From an uncultured Ruminococcus sp. (lineage in GTDB: Bacteria; Bacillota; Clostridia; Oscillospirales; Ruminococcaceae): DNA of 64,000 bases. The position numbers were made by a program, and so were the translations under genes. The number at the start of each line of letters is the position of its first letter. The stretch's first letter is position 1. The notes beneath the pieces are model-generated. The model was given only the letters and a program-made list of their open reading frames with translations, searched no databases and was not told the DNA's origin. Where the stretch lies: NCBI GenBank assembly GCA_910579835.1, contig CAJTWQ010000002.1:29955-93954 (forward strand), written 5' to 3'. Positions 1 to 10,749 of this stretch are shown piece after piece.

Positions 1-199
1 CGAAGTTGAGGGCGTCGTAACAGACGCACTGCCTAATGCAATGTTCAAGGTTCAGCTTGAAAACGGTCACGAGGTTCTTTCTCATGTTTCCGGCAAGCTC
101 AGAATGAATTATATCAGAATCGTGCCGGGCGACAAGGTAAAGCTCGAAATGTCGCCGTACGACCTTTCAAAGGGACGTATTACATGGCGCGTTAAGTAA
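1..199 (+). CDS. infA: Translation initiation factor IF-1 (C-terminal part)
   Basis: The window opens inside this gene; the reading frame runs from base 2 to a TAA at 197-199 and encodes about 65 residues. The product ends in GRITWRVK, and the segment around [14 protein letters not shown] is the S1-like OB fold typical of IF-1, which binds the ribosomal A site during initiation. It lies just upstream of rpmJ, rpsM and rpsK, its usual clostridial position. Only the first few codons are missing. Identity is very secure. Confidence 0.95.
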   Translation, partial: EVEGVVTDALPNAMFKVQLENGHEVLSHVSGKLRMNYIRIVPGDKVKLEMSPYDLSKGRITWRVK

Positions 200-253
200 T
201 GAATACAGGAACACGGATATGTGTTTCACATCCGCTGTAAGGAGGTATTTTAA

Positions 254-367
254 ATGAAAGTAAGACCTTCAGTAAAACCTATTTGCGAAAAATGCAAGGT
301 TATCAAAAGAAAGGGCAGAATCATGGTGATCTGTCAGAATCCAAAGCATAAGCAGCGTCAGGGCTGA
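254..367 (+). CDS. rpmJ: 50S ribosomal protein L36
   Basis: This 37-residue gene encodes the smallest ribosomal protein. The product [16 protein letters not shown]... carries the zinc-binding pattern CxxC (residues 11 and 14) followed by a Cys near 27 and a His near 32, so it is the zinc-containing form. A strong Shine-Dalgarno (GGAGG at 241-245) precedes the ATG. It sits between infA and rpsM as in most Firmicutes and is co-transcribed with them. Confidence 0.97.
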   Translation: MKVRPSVKPICEKCKVIKRKGRIMVICQNPKHKQRQG

Positions 368-403
368 TCCCCAAAGCGCATTTAATGGAGGTGCAATTTT
401 AAT

Positions 404-772
404 ATGGCAAGAATAGCCGGTGTTGACCTTCCCAAGAATAAGAGAATCGAAATCGGTCTCACTTATATCTACGGAATCGGTCGTCAGACTGCAACAACCA
501 TCCTCGCTAACACAGGCGTAAATCCGGACGTAAGAGTCAAGGATCTCGCTGAGGAGGATGTAGCTAAGCTTCGTGACTATATCGACGCAAATTACACTGT
601 AGAGGGCGATCTCCGCCGTGAGGTTGCTCTTAACATCAAGAGACTTGTTGAAATAGGCTGCTACAGAGGCGTTCGTCACAGAAAGGGTCTCCCTGTGAGA
701 GGTCAGAGAACCAAGACAAACGCAAGAACCCGCAAGGGTCCTGTAAAGACTATTGCTAACAAGAAGAAGTAA
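404..772 (+). CDS. rpsM: 30S ribosomal protein S13
   Basis: The 122-residue product begins [19 protein letters not shown] and ends in a basic tail (KTIANKKK), both hallmarks of S13, which sits in the head of the 30S subunit and contacts L5 and the P-site tRNA. GGAGG at 388-392 precedes the ATG. It is 14 nt upstream of rpsK in the ribosomal operon. Length and sequence are typical; nothing is odd. Confidence 0.98.
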   Translation: MARIAGVDLPKNKRIEIGLTYIYGIGRQTATTILANTGVNPDVRVKDLAEEDVAKLRDYIDANYTVEGDLRREVALNIKRLVEIGCYRGVRHRKGLPVRGQRTKTNARTRKGPVKTIANKKK

Positions 773-786
773 GGAGGTTATGAGCT

Positions 787-1191
787 TTGGCACAGCAGAA
801 GGGTAAAAAGGTTACTACTGTCAGAAGACGCAGAGAACGCAAGAACATCGAAAGCGGCGCAGTTCATATTCAGTCCACTTTCAATAATACAATCGTAACT
901 ATCACAGATACAGCCGGCAATGCCATTTCATGGGCAAGCGCAGGCGAGCTGGGCTTCAGAGGTTCAAAGAAGTCTACTCCTTTTGCAGCACAGACAGCAG
1001 CAGAAACGGCTGCTAAAGCTGCTATGGAGCACGGACTCAAGAACGTTGAGGTTTATGTAAAGGGACCCGGCGCAGGTCGTGAGGCTGCTATCAGAGCACT
1101 TCAGACTGTAGGTCTTGAGGTAAAGATGATCAAGGACGTTACTCCCATTCCGCATAATGGCTGCCGTCCGCCCAAGAGACGTCGTGTCTGA
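787..1191 (+). CDS. rpsK: 30S ribosomal protein S11
   Basis: The 134-residue product has the S11 core ([19 protein letters not shown]) and the conserved end [15 protein letters not shown]11 lines the platform of the 30S subunit near the mRNA exit site. The start codon is TTG at 787, chosen because AAGGAGG at about 772-778 is well placed and no ATG or GTG gives the expected N-terminus. It lies between rpsM and rpsD in the operon. Confidence 0.97.
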   Translation: MAQQKGKKVTTVRRRRERKNIESGAVHIQSTFNNTIVTITDTAGNAISWASAGELGFRGSKKSTPFAAQTAAETAAKAAMEHGLKNVEVYVKGPGAGREAAIRALQTVGLEVKMIKDVTPIPHNGCRPPKRRRV

Positions 1192-1212
1192 TCAAACAGG
1201 AGGTGTTTTAAA

Positions 1213-1812
1213 ATGGCAGTACAGAAAGAACCAATTCTTAAAAAGTGCAGATACCTGGGCATCAGCCCCGCTGTTTTAGGCGTATCCAAGAAGGAGTCTA
1301 TCCGTTTCAAGAACGTACAGAACAGAAAGAAAGTATCTGAATATGGTCTTCAGCTTAAAGAAAAGCAGAAGCTCAAGTTCATCTACGGCGTATTGGAGAA
1401 GCAGTTCTATCACTACTTCGAGATCGCTTCAAAGATGGAAGGTAAAGCAGGTGATAACCTGATTACATGTCTTGAATCAAGACTTGACAGCGTTGTTTTC
1501 AGAATGGGTCTGGCTCTCACAAGACGTGAGGCAAGGCAGTTGGTTGTTCACAGCCACTACACTGTAAACGGTAAGAAAGTAAATATTCCTTCCTACAGAG
1601 TCAAGCCAGGCGATGTTATCGCTCTCCGTGAAAAGGACAGAACCTCCGATAAGTTCAAGGCAACTGTTGAAGAAACAAAGGACAGACTCGTTCCCGTATG
1701 GCTCACAGCCAATAAGAACGATTTCTCAGCTACTGTAAATCGTCTCCCTGGCGCAGAGGATATTGATTACGAGGTTGCAACACACCTTATCGTCGAGTTG
1801 TACTCTAAGTAA
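1213..1812 (+). CDS. rpsD: 30S ribosomal protein S4
   Basis: The 199-residue product contains the S4 RNA-binding domain in the middle (LESRLDSVVFRMGLALTRRE, about residues 87-106) and an N-terminal region lacking the four-cysteine zinc knuckle found in some S4 proteins, so this is the zinc-independent form. S4 nucleates assembly of the 30S body. AGGAGG at 1199-1204 precedes the ATG. It is followed 60 nt later by rpoA, the classical alpha operon order. Confidence 0.97.
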   Translation: MAVQKEPILKKCRYLGISPAVLGVSKKESIRFKNVQNRKKVSEYGLQLKEKQKLKFIYGVLEKQFYHYFEIASKMEGKAGDNLITCLESRLDSVVFRMGLALTRREARQLVVHSHYTVNGKKVNIPSYRVKPGDVIALREKDRTSDKFKATVEETKDRLVPVWLTANKNDFSATVNRLPGAEDIDYEVATHLIVELYSK

Positions 1813-1872
1813 TAAGCTACTTGACTTGTCAGAACTCGAAAAAAACAGTTATTGTGAAACAGGAGGGTTTTT

Positions 1873-2838
1873 ATGCTGGAAAAAATTAATAAGCCTGATA
1901 TTGATATTGTCGAGCTTAAAAGTGACGGCAAATACGGCAAATTCGTTTTAGCACCGCTGGAGCGTGGATACGGTATAACACTTGGAAACAGCCTCAGACG
2001 TGTGCTGCTCTCCTCACTTCCGGGTGTTGCTGTGACTTCCGTAAAGCTTTCGGGCAAGGACGGCACAGTTCACCACGAGTTGTCAACTATTCCGGGTGTA
2101 AAAGAGGATGTCACAGAGATTATCCTCAGCATCAAGGGTCTGACTGCCAAGCTCTATGGAGAAGGCCCGAAAACGGTCTATATAGAAGCAGAGGGTGAGT
2201 GCGAAATTACCGCCGGAGATATAAAAACCGACTCTGAGGTTAATATCCTCGATCCCGGTATGCATATCGCAACACTGGGTAAGGACGCTAAACTTTACAT
2301 GGAAATTACTATCGACAGAGGAAGAGGATATGACTCGGCTGAGCGGAACAAGAAGCAGGTCAACCTCCCTGTTGACGTGATCGCAGTAGACAGCATCTAT
2401 ACCCCTGTTCTGAAGGTAAACTATACAGTCGAGGATACTCGTCTGGGTCAGGTTACCGACTATGACAAGCTTACTATGGAGGTATGGACTGACGGTACTA
2501 TCTCCGCAAAAGAGGCTCTGTCACAGGCAGCCAATCTCCTCAACGAGCATCTGAAGCTGTTCATTGACCTCTCTGAGGAATCCGGACTGGCCGAGGTTCT
2601 TGTTGAAAAGGACGAAAAGGGTAAGGAAAAAATCCTTGAGATGACCATTGAGGATCTTGACTTGTCGGTACGTTCATTCAATTGTCTGAAGCGTGCCGGA
2701 ATTAATACCGTGGATGACTTGATTAACAAGTCCGAGGAAGAAATGATGAAGGTTAGAAACCTTGGAAAGAAATCCTTTGACGAGGTTAAGGAGAAGCTCC
2801 AGTCACTTGGCTTCGACCTTAGCTCCGAAGAAGAATAA
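1873..2838 (+). CDS. rpoA: DNA-directed RNA polymerase subunit alpha
   Basis: The 321-residue product has the alpha N-terminal dimerisation domain ([20 protein letters not shown] near residues 33-52) and the C-terminal domain with the helix-hairpin-helix segment [18 protein letters not shown] near residues 266-283, which contacts UP elements and activators. GGAGG at 1861-1865 precedes the ATG. It lies between rpsD and rplQ, as in most Firmicutes. Length is normal. Confidence 0.98.
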   Translation: MLEKINKPDIDIVELKSDGKYGKFVLAPLERGYGITLGNSLRRVLLSSLPGVAVTSVKLSGKDGTVHHELSTIPGVKEDVTEIILSIKGLTAKLYGEGPKTVYIEAEGECEITAGDIKTDSEVNILDPGMHIATLGKDAKLYMEITIDRGRGYDSAERNKKQVNLPVDVIAVDSIYTPVLKVNYTVEDTRLGQVTDYDKLTMEVWTDGTISAKEALSQAANLLNEHLKLFIDLSEESGLAEVLVEKDEKGKEKILEMTIEDLDLSVRSFNCLKRAGINTVDDLINKSEEEMMKVRNLGKKSFDEVKEKLQSLGFDLSSEEE

Positions 2839-2888
2839 ACCATATAATAGTGTGTATAGCGCACTGAAACGAAAAGGAGTGAAATACA

Positions 2889-3230
2889 ATGCCGGGTACA
2901 AGAAAGCTGGGCAGAACAACTGACCATAGAAAGGCTATGCTCAGAGGCATGGTAACTTTCCTTCTCGAAAACGGTCAGATCGAAACTACCGTAACGAGAG
3001 CTAAGGAAGTTCGCGCTGTTGCAGAAAAAATGATTACTATCGGTAAAAACAATGATCTGCACTCCAAGCGTCAGGTATTTGCATACATTACAAAGGAATC
3101 CGTTGCAAAGAAGCTTTTTGATGAGATTTCTCCCAAGTATGCTGACAGAAACGGCGGTTATACTCAGATCGTAAAGATCGGTCCTCGTCGTGGCGACGCT
3201 GCTGAAATGGCAGTTATCAAGCTCGTTTAA
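2889..3230 (+). CDS. rplQ: 50S ribosomal protein L17
   Basis: The 113-residue product starts [20 protein letters not shown] and ends [14 protein letters not shown], both diagnostic for L17, which lines the peptide exit tunnel. It is the last gene of the ribosomal/alpha operon and is followed 12 nt later by an intrinsic terminator. AAAGGAGTG at 2874-2882 precedes the ATG. Confidence 0.98.
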   Translation: MPGTRKLGRTTDHRKAMLRGMVTFLLENGQIETTVTRAKEVRAVAEKMITIGKNNDLHSKRQVFAYITKESVAKKLFDEISPKYADRNGGYTQIVKIGPRRGDAAEMAVIKLV

Positions 3231-3242
3231 TCGCAGATTTAC

Positions 3243-3275
3243 AAAATCCCGCCCTCTGAAAAGGACGGGATTTTT
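3243..3275 (+). terminator. Intrinsic terminator of the ribosomal operon
   Basis: Arms AAAATCCCGCCC and GGACGGGATTTT pair with one mismatch around a short loop and run straight into a T tract. The position directly after rplQ marks the end of the operon. Confidence 0.9.
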
Positions 3276-3355
3276 AGTTTGTAACCGTTGTGTTATCAGT
3301 CTTTACGCAGGTAACGGCAATTGCATGATGATACTGTGAAATTTAAAAAATATTA

Positions 3356-3384
3356 TTGACATTTTCACAGATTTGATGTATAAT
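3356..3384 (+). promoter_or_regulatory. Sigma-A type promoter of the two-component operon
   Basis: TTGACA (3356-3361) and TATAAT (3379-3384) are separated by exactly 17 nt, a consensus housekeeping promoter. About 100 nt of untranslated leader would precede the response regulator start. Confidence 0.85.
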
Positions 3385-3489
3385 TATAATAGATAATATT
3401 ATGCAGACCGTTATTCAGGCAGTTTGCATAGGCTCTTTACGATGCTAAAAACCGTACTATAATATTACAAAAGAAATGAGGTTATAAAA

Positions 3490-4197
3490 ATGGCAAATGA
3501 AAAAAGTCTGAAGGTTCTGATTGTTGACGATGACAAAAATATCTGCGATCTGCTGAGGCTTTACCTCGAAAAGGACGGATACAGCGTTATACTTTCTCAT
3601 GACGGTGAAGAGGCTGTTGTTAAATTTAATGCGCTTAAGCCCGATATGGTTCTCCTTGATATTATGCTCCCCGGTATTGACGGCTGGCAGGTATGCCGTG
3701 AAATAAGGAAAAAGTCAAATGTACCAATCATTATGATTACTGCCAAGGGTGAAACGATCGATAAGGTTATCGGTCTTGAGCTTGGTGCAGATGATTATAT
3801 AGTAAAACCGTTTGATGCCAAAGAGGTTATTGCGCGTATCAATGCCGTTACCAGGCGTGTAGGAACAGGCAATGCTGAGCCGGAGATCAAAGAAGTGCAT
3901 TATGATAAGCTTTCAGTCAATATGACGCGGTATGAACTGAAAGTTAACGGAAAAACTATTGATACTCCGCCTAAGGAACTTGAACTTCTTTTTTATCTTG
4001 CATCAAATCCTAACAGGGTATATACCCGTGATCAGCTTCTTGACGAAGTATGGGGATTTGAATATTACGGCGATTCGCGTACCATAGACGTTCACATCAA
4101 GCGTCTGCGTGAAAAGCTTGAAGGAATTTCCGATAAATGGGCTTTGAAAACAGTCTGGGGCGTCGGATATAAATTCGAGGCAGACGAGGAAGAATAA
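3490..4197 (+). CDS. OmpR/PhoB-family response regulator
   Basis: The 235-residue product is a DNA-binding response regulator. The receiver domain (about 1-125) has the acidic pocket IVDDD (11-15), the phospho-acceptor Asp57 in VLLDIMLPG, a conserved Thr near 84 and Lys106 in VKPF. The C-terminal winged helix (about 140-232) has TPPKELELLFYLASNP and the DVHIKRLREKL recognition helix. It has its own consensus promoter and is followed by the sensor kinase gene after an intrinsic-terminator-like hairpin, so the kinase is probably made at a lower level. The signal sensed is not evident. Confidence 0.93.
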   Translation: MANEKSLKVLIVDDDKNICDLLRLYLEKDGYSVILSHDGEEAVVKFNALKPDMVLLDIMLPGIDGWQVCREIRKKSNVPIIMITAKGETIDKVIGLELGADDYIVKPFDAKEVIARINAVTRRVGTGNAEPEIKEVHYDKLSVNMTRYELKVNGKTIDTPPKELELLFYLASNPNRVYTRDQLLDEVWGFEYYGDSRTIDVHIKRLREKLEGISDKWALKTVWGVGYKFEADEEE

Positions 4198-4227
4198 ACG
4201 ATTTTCCTGTGGGCAGCGAATTACTCA

Positions 4228-4252
4228 GGGGGACGCATTGTCCCCCTTTTTT
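4228..4252 (+). terminator. Terminator-like hairpin between regulator and kinase genes
   Basis: GGGGGA and TCCCCC pair perfectly around a 7-nt loop and are followed by six T residues. It stands between the regulator stop (4197) and the kinase start (4270) with no obvious promoter after it, so it probably acts as a partial terminator that sets the regulator:kinase ratio. Confidence 0.75.
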
Positions 4253-4269
4253 GTGGGAGGCATGATATT

Positions 4270-5814
4270 TTGAATTATAAGGAAAGTTCTTATCACAGAC
4301 TTTTTAAGTTTGCATTTATTATTATAATTTCGACGCTGATATTTATCGGCATTATTCTTATTACTATCACCTCCCGCATTTATAGGAATTCCGAGCTTAG
4401 ACAGCTTGAAAAGACCGGAGATCTTTATATAAAAATGTTTGAGGATGAATATAAGAGCACCGGCAATATATCGGGATATGCGCTGCAAAAGCTACATTAC
4501 AGCTTCTCCAAAGGTGAAAAGCTTAAAATCTATATTTATGACAAGGACGGAAAGTGTATTTTCTCAGAGGGAGATTATGATAGAGAAGCAGTAAACGCTA
4601 ATAACCGTTTTCCTGCGGTCAGTGCGGACTCCGTATCCAGCGAGGATATAAAAGATCTGGCAAGTGAGATCAGAAAAGAAATAAACAGCAGTAAGGAAAG
4701 AAAATATCTTGAATTTGATTCCAGTAATCTGTCTAAAAGCGAACCGTTTCTGCTGTATGGTACAAAAATGACGCTGCCTGTCAATAATTCCAGTGACAGG
4801 GAAAAGATGTATATCTTATTTTGCGGAAAGACTGACAACATTAATTCCTTTACGCTAAAGGTACTTATTGTGTACTGCGTAATATCGGCTGTTGTAATAT
4901 ACCTGTCATATGTTATGCTGAGCCGCCGGACGAAAAAGCTTACCGTTTATGAGCATGATTTTCTTAAGATCAGTGAAATGTATGTTAAAGGCGACTTCTC
5001 CGAGCAGATTAATACCGATATTGACGGTATTCCTAAGGAGATAGCGCAGTATGTCAATGCACTGGCCGAAAATGTAAAGAACAGCGATGAAGCGTCAAAG
5101 ACGTTTATTGCCAATGTTTCGCATGAGCTGCGTACTCCTATAACTACAGTCGGAGGATTTGTTTCAGGTATTCTGGACGGTACTATACCCAAATCCAGAC
5201 AGAATGAGTATCTCGTTATTGTATCAAAGGAGATACAGCGGCTTAAAATATTGATTTCTTCTATGCTTAATATGACCAGGTTTGAGACGGGAACCATGAA
5301 ACCTAATTTTCGGGAGATCAACCTTACCGAGCTTGTTATACAGACAGTATTAATGTTTGAAAAGAAGATCGAGGAGAAAAATCTTGAGGTACTGGGGCTT
5401 GACAGCCAAAGACTCGTTGCTGTTGCCGATGCCGATCTTATGCAGCAAGTAATATATAATCTTGTGGAAAATGCCGTTAAATTTTCAAATTATGGGGGGA
5501 CTTTGACCTTTGGTTTTGAGAAAACAGAGGGAATGAACTGTGTAAGCATAAAGAATACGGGAGAGGGACTCCGCGACAACGAGTTGCAGCAGATTTTTGA
5601 CCGATTCTATAAAACTGATGCATCCCGCGGAAAGGATGCCACAGGTCTGGGACTGGGATTATCCATTTCCAGAAAGATCGTTCATCTGCATAAGGGGCAT
5701 ATTGTGGTTAAGAGTATTTACGGCGAATATACGAAATTTATAATTCAGATTCCTGATCTTGATGCGAGACAGGAAAAGGCTGATGAAAGGACTGAATATG
5801 GACGAAAGAAATGA
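4270..5814 (+). CDS. Membrane sensor histidine kinase
   Basis: The 514-residue product has a transmembrane helix near 13-33, an extracytoplasmic sensor of about 160 residues, a second helix near 196-216, then dimerisation and ATPase domains. The phospho-acceptor is His285 in ANVSHELRTPIT; the N box (NLVENAVKF, about 397-405), G1 (NTGEGL) and G2 (GLGLGL) boxes of the HATPase domain are all present, so the enzyme should be active. The start is TTG at 4270, supported by GGGAGG nine bases upstream; the nearby ATG at 4262 hits a stop at once. It pairs with the upstream regulator and overlaps the HtrA protease gene by 17 nt. Confidence 0.92.
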   Translation: MNYKESSYHRLFKFAFIIIISTLIFIGIILITITSRIYRNSELRQLEKTGDLYIKMFEDEYKSTGNISGYALQKLHYSFSKGEKLKIYIYDKDGKCIFSEGDYDREAVNANNRFPAVSADSVSSEDIKDLASEIRKEINSSKERKYLEFDSSNLSKSEPFLLYGTKMTLPVNNSSDREKMYILFCGKTDNINSFTLKVLIVYCVISAVVIYLSYVMLSRRTKKLTVYEHDFLKISEMYVKGDFSEQINTDIDGIPKEIAQYVNALAENVKNSDEASKTFIANVSHELRTPITTVGGFVSGILDGTIPKSRQNEYLVIVSKEIQRLKILISSMLNMTRFETGTMKPNFREINLTELVIQTVLMFEKKIEEKNLEVLGLDSQRLVAVADADLMQQVIYNLVENAVKFSNYGGTLTFGFEKTEGMNCVSIKNTGEGLRDNELQQIFDRFYKTDASRGKDATGLGLGLSISRKIVHLHKGHIVVKSIYGEYTKFIIQIPDLDARQEKADERTEYGRKK

Positions 5815-7225
5815 TGATATCACAGTTGGTATATCCGATTCTCAGGAAAAACCTCATGTGCCGCAGCAAGAGACAAGGACGAATTCGGCGGAGCATCAGG
5901 GGGCAAGTATAGATCAGCCTATTTATACATCTCAGCCTCAGCAGGCAGCATATGACCGTTTCATGTATGAGCCTATTGGCTTTGAGGAACCGGGCAACTC
6001 CGTAACGGATAATCCTTTCGGGAAAAAAATTAGAAAAAAAAGAACCGGCAGGAGTGAAGCCACAGCTGTAATACTGTTTCTGACGCTTTTGGTAGCGGCA
6101 TTCAGTTTTGCTGCATTCGGAATTGTCAGTGACCTTCGCAGCAGCGACGCGGCTCTCGAAAGGCTTGCCGCCAAGAAGCCGGCTGTTGTTTACAGAACGC
6201 CGAAGTCTCAGGATTTTGATGATGATGTTATGAAGCTGGATGAAAACGGAAATTATTCCATTAAAGGAGTCTCTAAGCTGGTTATGCCGTCTATTGTTGA
6301 AATTTTTACTTACGAAAACAGGGCGGAGTATAACGCGGGGAATTTTACAGGTTCGGGTTCGGGAGTAGTTATAACCGATGACGGATACATCGTCACCAAC
6401 GCTCATGTACTTCGTGCAGATGGGTTCCATGAGGTAAGTACGGCGGACGGAAAAAAGTATGCGGCTGAGATCATTGGCAGGGATGTAAAAACCGATATTG
6501 CCGTTATAAGAGTTTCCGGAGCAAAATTTACTCCGGCTACTCTTGGAAATTCCGACAATGCGGTAGTAGGAGAACAGGTAATTGCTATCGGAAATCCTGT
6601 TAATTTGTCATTTACTGTTACAGATGGTATAATTTCTGCGGTCAACAGAAAAATAAGAAGCGATGAGACTACTTTTGAAATGGAATGCATTCAGACCAAC
6701 GCCGATATAAGTCCGGGAAACTCAGGCGGTGCACTTATAAATTTAAAAGGCGAAGTGATTGGCATAACCTCCTCAAAATATGTGAGCAGCAGTTATGAGG
6801 GACTGGGATTTGCAATAACTATAAACGAGGCGCTTCCGATTATTGAAGAACTTATAGATCACGGCTATGTTAAGGGAAGATTCAGAATAGGCATACAGCT
6901 TATTGATATGTCTGAACCGTCTAAAATCCATCTTATTGAGGAGGAATTGGGATTCGATCTGCCTGACGGCTTTACAGGCATATACATCGACAGTATTTCA
7001 GAAGATTCTGATATTGTAAATACCGACCTCAAGCCCGGAGACTTTATTACAGAGATCGACGGCGCGAAGGTCAGAACGTATACTGAATTCTATAATGCTA
7101 TCACTATCAATTATGGCGCAGGGGATACGGTTCCTGCCAAATGTGCACATATTGATAAGGACGGACATGTGACTTATTATAATATCAGGTTCAGGCTGAT
7201 AGAAGATACCACCGGTAATTATTAG
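5798..7225 (+). CDS. Membrane-anchored HtrA/DegP-like serine protease
   Basis: With the ATG at 5798 (AAAGG seven bases upstream) the product has 475 residues; an in-frame TTG at 5759 is less likely. A charged cytoplasmic N-terminus is followed by one transmembrane helix near 89-110, a trypsin-like domain and a C-terminal PDZ domain (about 370-470). The catalytic triad is visible: His203 in TNAHVL, Asp233 in KTDIAV and Ser309 in PGNSGGAL. HtrA proteases degrade misfolded proteins outside the membrane. Overlap with the kinase gene suggests the two-component system directly controls an envelope-stress protease. Confidence 0.92.
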   Translation: MDERNDDITVGISDSQEKPHVPQQETRTNSAEHQGASIDQPIYTSQPQQAAYDRFMYEPIGFEEPGNSVTDNPFGKKIRKKRTGRSEATAVILFLTLLVAAFSFAAFGIVSDLRSSDAALERLAAKKPAVVYRTPKSQDFDDDVMKLDENGNYSIKGVSKLVMPSIVEIFTYENRAEYNAGNFTGSGSGVVITDDGYIVTNAHVLRADGFHEVSTADGKKYAAEIIGRDVKTDIAVIRVSGAKFTPATLGNSDNAVVGEQVIAIGNPVNLSFTVTDGIISAVNRKIRSDETTFEMECIQTNADISPGNSGGALINLKGEVIGITSSKYVSSSYEGLGFAITINEALPIIEELIDHGYVKGRFRIGIQLIDMSEPSKIHLIEEELGFDLPDGFTGIYIDSISEDSDIVNTDLKPGDFITEIDGAKVRTYTEFYNAITINYGAGDTVPAKCAHIDKDGHVTYYNIRFRLIEDTTGNY

Positions 7226-7264
7226 GAACTTGCCGAAACAGAGATATTACCGGCGAATAAAAAT

Positions 7265-7311
7265 AAAAAAACCTCCATAGACTTAAATATAGTATCTATG
7301 GAGGTTTTTTT
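7265..7311 (+). terminator. Perfect 17-bp hairpin: terminator and Shine-Dalgarno mask
   Basis: Arms 7265-7281 and 7295-7311 are perfect complements around a 13-nt loop. The 3' arm ends in seven T residues, as in a terminator for htrA, but it also contains the GGAGG ribosome-binding site (7300-7304) of the gene starting at 7312. The hairpin therefore both ends transcription and hides the ribosome-binding site of any transcript that reads through. Confidence 0.85.
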
Positions 7312-7710
7312 ATGCGTCGTTACCATAAAAGTTTTTGGGCAAATTTTAAGCTGAGTCTGATTTTTTCATCACTTTTCGGCATTATTTTTCTTATGGTTGG
7401 AGTCTTTTTTATTTCCGGATTCGCATTTTTCTTTATATCCGACTTCCGGCTTCTTAGGCTGCTTTCTTTGATCCCTGTCTTTGCAGGTGCCTTTGCCGGA
7501 GCATATATCTGTGGAAAATACCGCCGCAGCAAAGGAATGCTTTCCGGCATTGTCTGCGGAATCATTATATATGTCTTTATTTCTGCCGCAGGAATCATTA
7601 CAGCCGGCCGACCGGCTCATATAGGCAAGCTGCTTCTTCTTGCAATAGCAGGAGCTATAGGGGGCGTTGCAGGAGTAAATTCAAAAAGACCAAAAAAACA
7701 CACGCTGTAG
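7312..7710 (+). CDS. TIGR04086-like four-helix membrane protein
   Basis: The 132-residue product is almost entirely hydrophobic, with about four transmembrane segments and a basic C-terminal tail (NSKRPKKHTL). Glycine-rich helices (AGAFAGAYICG, AIAGAIGGVAG) and the location facing yajC match the TIGR04086 family of small clostridial membrane proteins; function is unknown. The ATG follows directly after a 17-bp hairpin that contains its ribosome-binding site. It converges on yajC with 3 nt between stop codons. The family assignment is from memory of the pattern, not a search. Confidence 0.7.
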   Translation: MRRYHKSFWANFKLSLIFSSLFGIIFLMVGVFFISGFAFFFISDFRLLRLLSLIPVFAGAFAGAYICGKYRRSKGMLSGIVCGIIIYVFISAAGIITAGRPAHIGKLLLLAIAGAIGGVAGVNSKRPKKHTL

Positions 7711-7713
7711 GAT

Positions 7714-8262
7714 TTAGTTATTTTCTTTTTTGTCTTTTTTCTTATCCTTTTTTTTGCTGCCGTTCTCATCGTCTTCATCAGCCAGTTTTGCAGAAGCCAC
7801 CCCGGTAGAATCGGATTTTTTTGCGGCAGCGGCTGCTTTCATTTCCTTAAGGCGTTCCATAGCGGTTACGTTTTCGGTGATAGCCCATTTCTTGATTCTG
7901 AGCTTATGTCTTTCTCCTCCTGTCTCAATAACAACAGTGTCGTCTCCGGTACGGACAACTATTCCAACGATTCCGCCTCCGGTAATGATTTCATCACCGA
8001 CTTCAAGGCTGCTCTGCATTTCTTTAAGTTCCTTGTCTCTTTTTTTCTGCGGTCTTATGGCAATAAAATAGAGAAGCGCAAACATAAGAATGAGAGGAAG
8101 CAGGAATCCCCATATACTTCCGCCTGCCTGCTGACTGCTGTTTGAAGCTGCGGTAGTTTCTGCGGCAGCTTCCTCAGCAAACGCAGATACTGCTGTAAAT
8201 GCTGCCAATGCCGACATGGAAACGGCAGTGGTCAATGATGAAATAAGCTTTTTAAATTTCAT
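7714..8262 (-). CDS. yajC: Preprotein translocase subunit YajC
   Basis: The 182-residue product carries the YajC core: one transmembrane helix (FLLPLILMFALLYFIAIRPQ, about 50-69) followed by the conserved KKRDKELKEMQSSLEVGDEI segment and a beta-rich domain; the tail is a long Lys/Asp run. YajC associates with SecDF and SecYEG. Unusually, the helix is preceded by a stretch resembling a cleavable signal peptide (positive start, hydrophobic run, AFAEEAA). ATG 8262 is preferred because GGAG lies six bases upstream; an ATG at 8274 has no such site. A consensus-like promoter lies at 8318-8346. Confidence 0.88.
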   Translation of the reverse strand: MKFKKLISSLTTAVSMSALAAFTAVSAFAEEAAAETTAASNSSQQAGGSIWGFLLPLILMFALLYFIAIRPQKKRDKELKEMQSSLEVGDEIITGGGIVGIVVRTGDDTVVIETGGERHKLRIKKWAITENVTAMERLKEMKAAAAAKKSDSTGVASAKLADEDDENGSKKKDKKKDKKENN

Positions 8263-8317
8263 GATTTTCTCCATTCCGAGCTTTGCTCAATCAATTAAAT
8301 CAATAAATACAAATATA

Positions 8318-8346
8318 ATTATATCATACGCTGGATATAATTGCAA
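8318..8346 (-). promoter_or_regulatory. Promoter of yajC
   Basis: On the minus strand TTGCAA (8346-8341) and TATAAT (8323-8318) are separated by 17 nt. It points toward yajC, whose start is about 55 nt downstream. Confidence 0.75.
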
Positions 8347-8478
8347 GTGTTTTTTTAATTTTTCATCTAATGTTCGTAAAAGGCGTTTTTTTGTTTCTTT
8401 TTCTATAAAAAATAATGATATTAATATTAACATGTAGATTGCTATATTGTGCAAAATCATGAAAATTGTGGAATGCTC

Positions 8479-8506
8479 TTGATTTATTGAAAAAAGGTGG
8501 TAAAAT
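8479..8506 (+). promoter_or_regulatory. Promoter of groES-groEL
   Basis: TTGATT (8479-8484), a 16-nt spacer and TAAAAT (8501-8506) lie just upstream of the CIRCE operator. A TATAAT at 8506-8511 touches CIRCE and is an alternative -10. Either placement puts the operator at the transcription start. Confidence 0.65.
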
Positions 8507-8510
8507 ATAA

Positions 8511-8537
8511 TTAGCACTCAAAGAAAGAGAGTGCTAA
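8511..8537 (+). promoter_or_regulatory. CIRCE operator (HrcA binding site)
   Basis: TTAGCACTC (8511-8519), nine spacer bases and GAGTGCTAA (8529-8537) match the CIRCE consensus exactly. CIRCE is bound by the heat-shock repressor HrcA, so groES-groEL should be induced by heat. Confidence 0.97.
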
Positions 8538-8843
<306 letters not shown>

Positions 8844-8846
8844 TGA

Positions 8847-10517
<1,671 letters not shown>

Positions 10518-10596
10518 TAACAGTAAACTTTAGCAATTGATATTTATCAAAGCGACCTCTTTGAGAGGAGCTTTGTGTCAGTGTTTAGGGTTAAAA

Positions 10597-10640
10597 AATA
10601 AGCTCTGTAATGACAAGTGCATTGCAGAGCTTATTTTGTT
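10597..10640 (+). terminator. Intrinsic terminator after groEL
   Basis: AATAAGCTCTG (10597-10607) pairs with CAGAGCTTATT (10625-10635) and is followed by TTGTTTTTG. A weaker hairpin, AAAGC/GCTTT with inner CCTCT/AGAGG, lies upstream at 10549-10574. Confidence 0.75.
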
Positions 10641-10690
10641 TTTGTTTAAAATTATCTTAGAGAAATACCTGAGGATAAACTGCCGAATAG

Positions 10691-10719
10691 TTGACATTTT
10701 CCGAAATTCATGGTATAAT
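10691..10719 (+). promoter_or_regulatory. Promoter of the FNT channel gene
   Basis: TTGACA (10691-10696) and TATAAT (10714-10719) are spaced by 17 nt, with TGG directly before TATAAT giving an extended -10. The downstream start codon is at 10750. Confidence 0.85.
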
Positions 10720-10749
10720 CGACATATTATATGATATAGGAGGAAAAAT

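Noticed and set aside
269..793. 174-residue minus-strand open frame across rpmJ-rpsM
   Set aside because: It is the shadow of two certain ribosomal genes and has no family resemblance.
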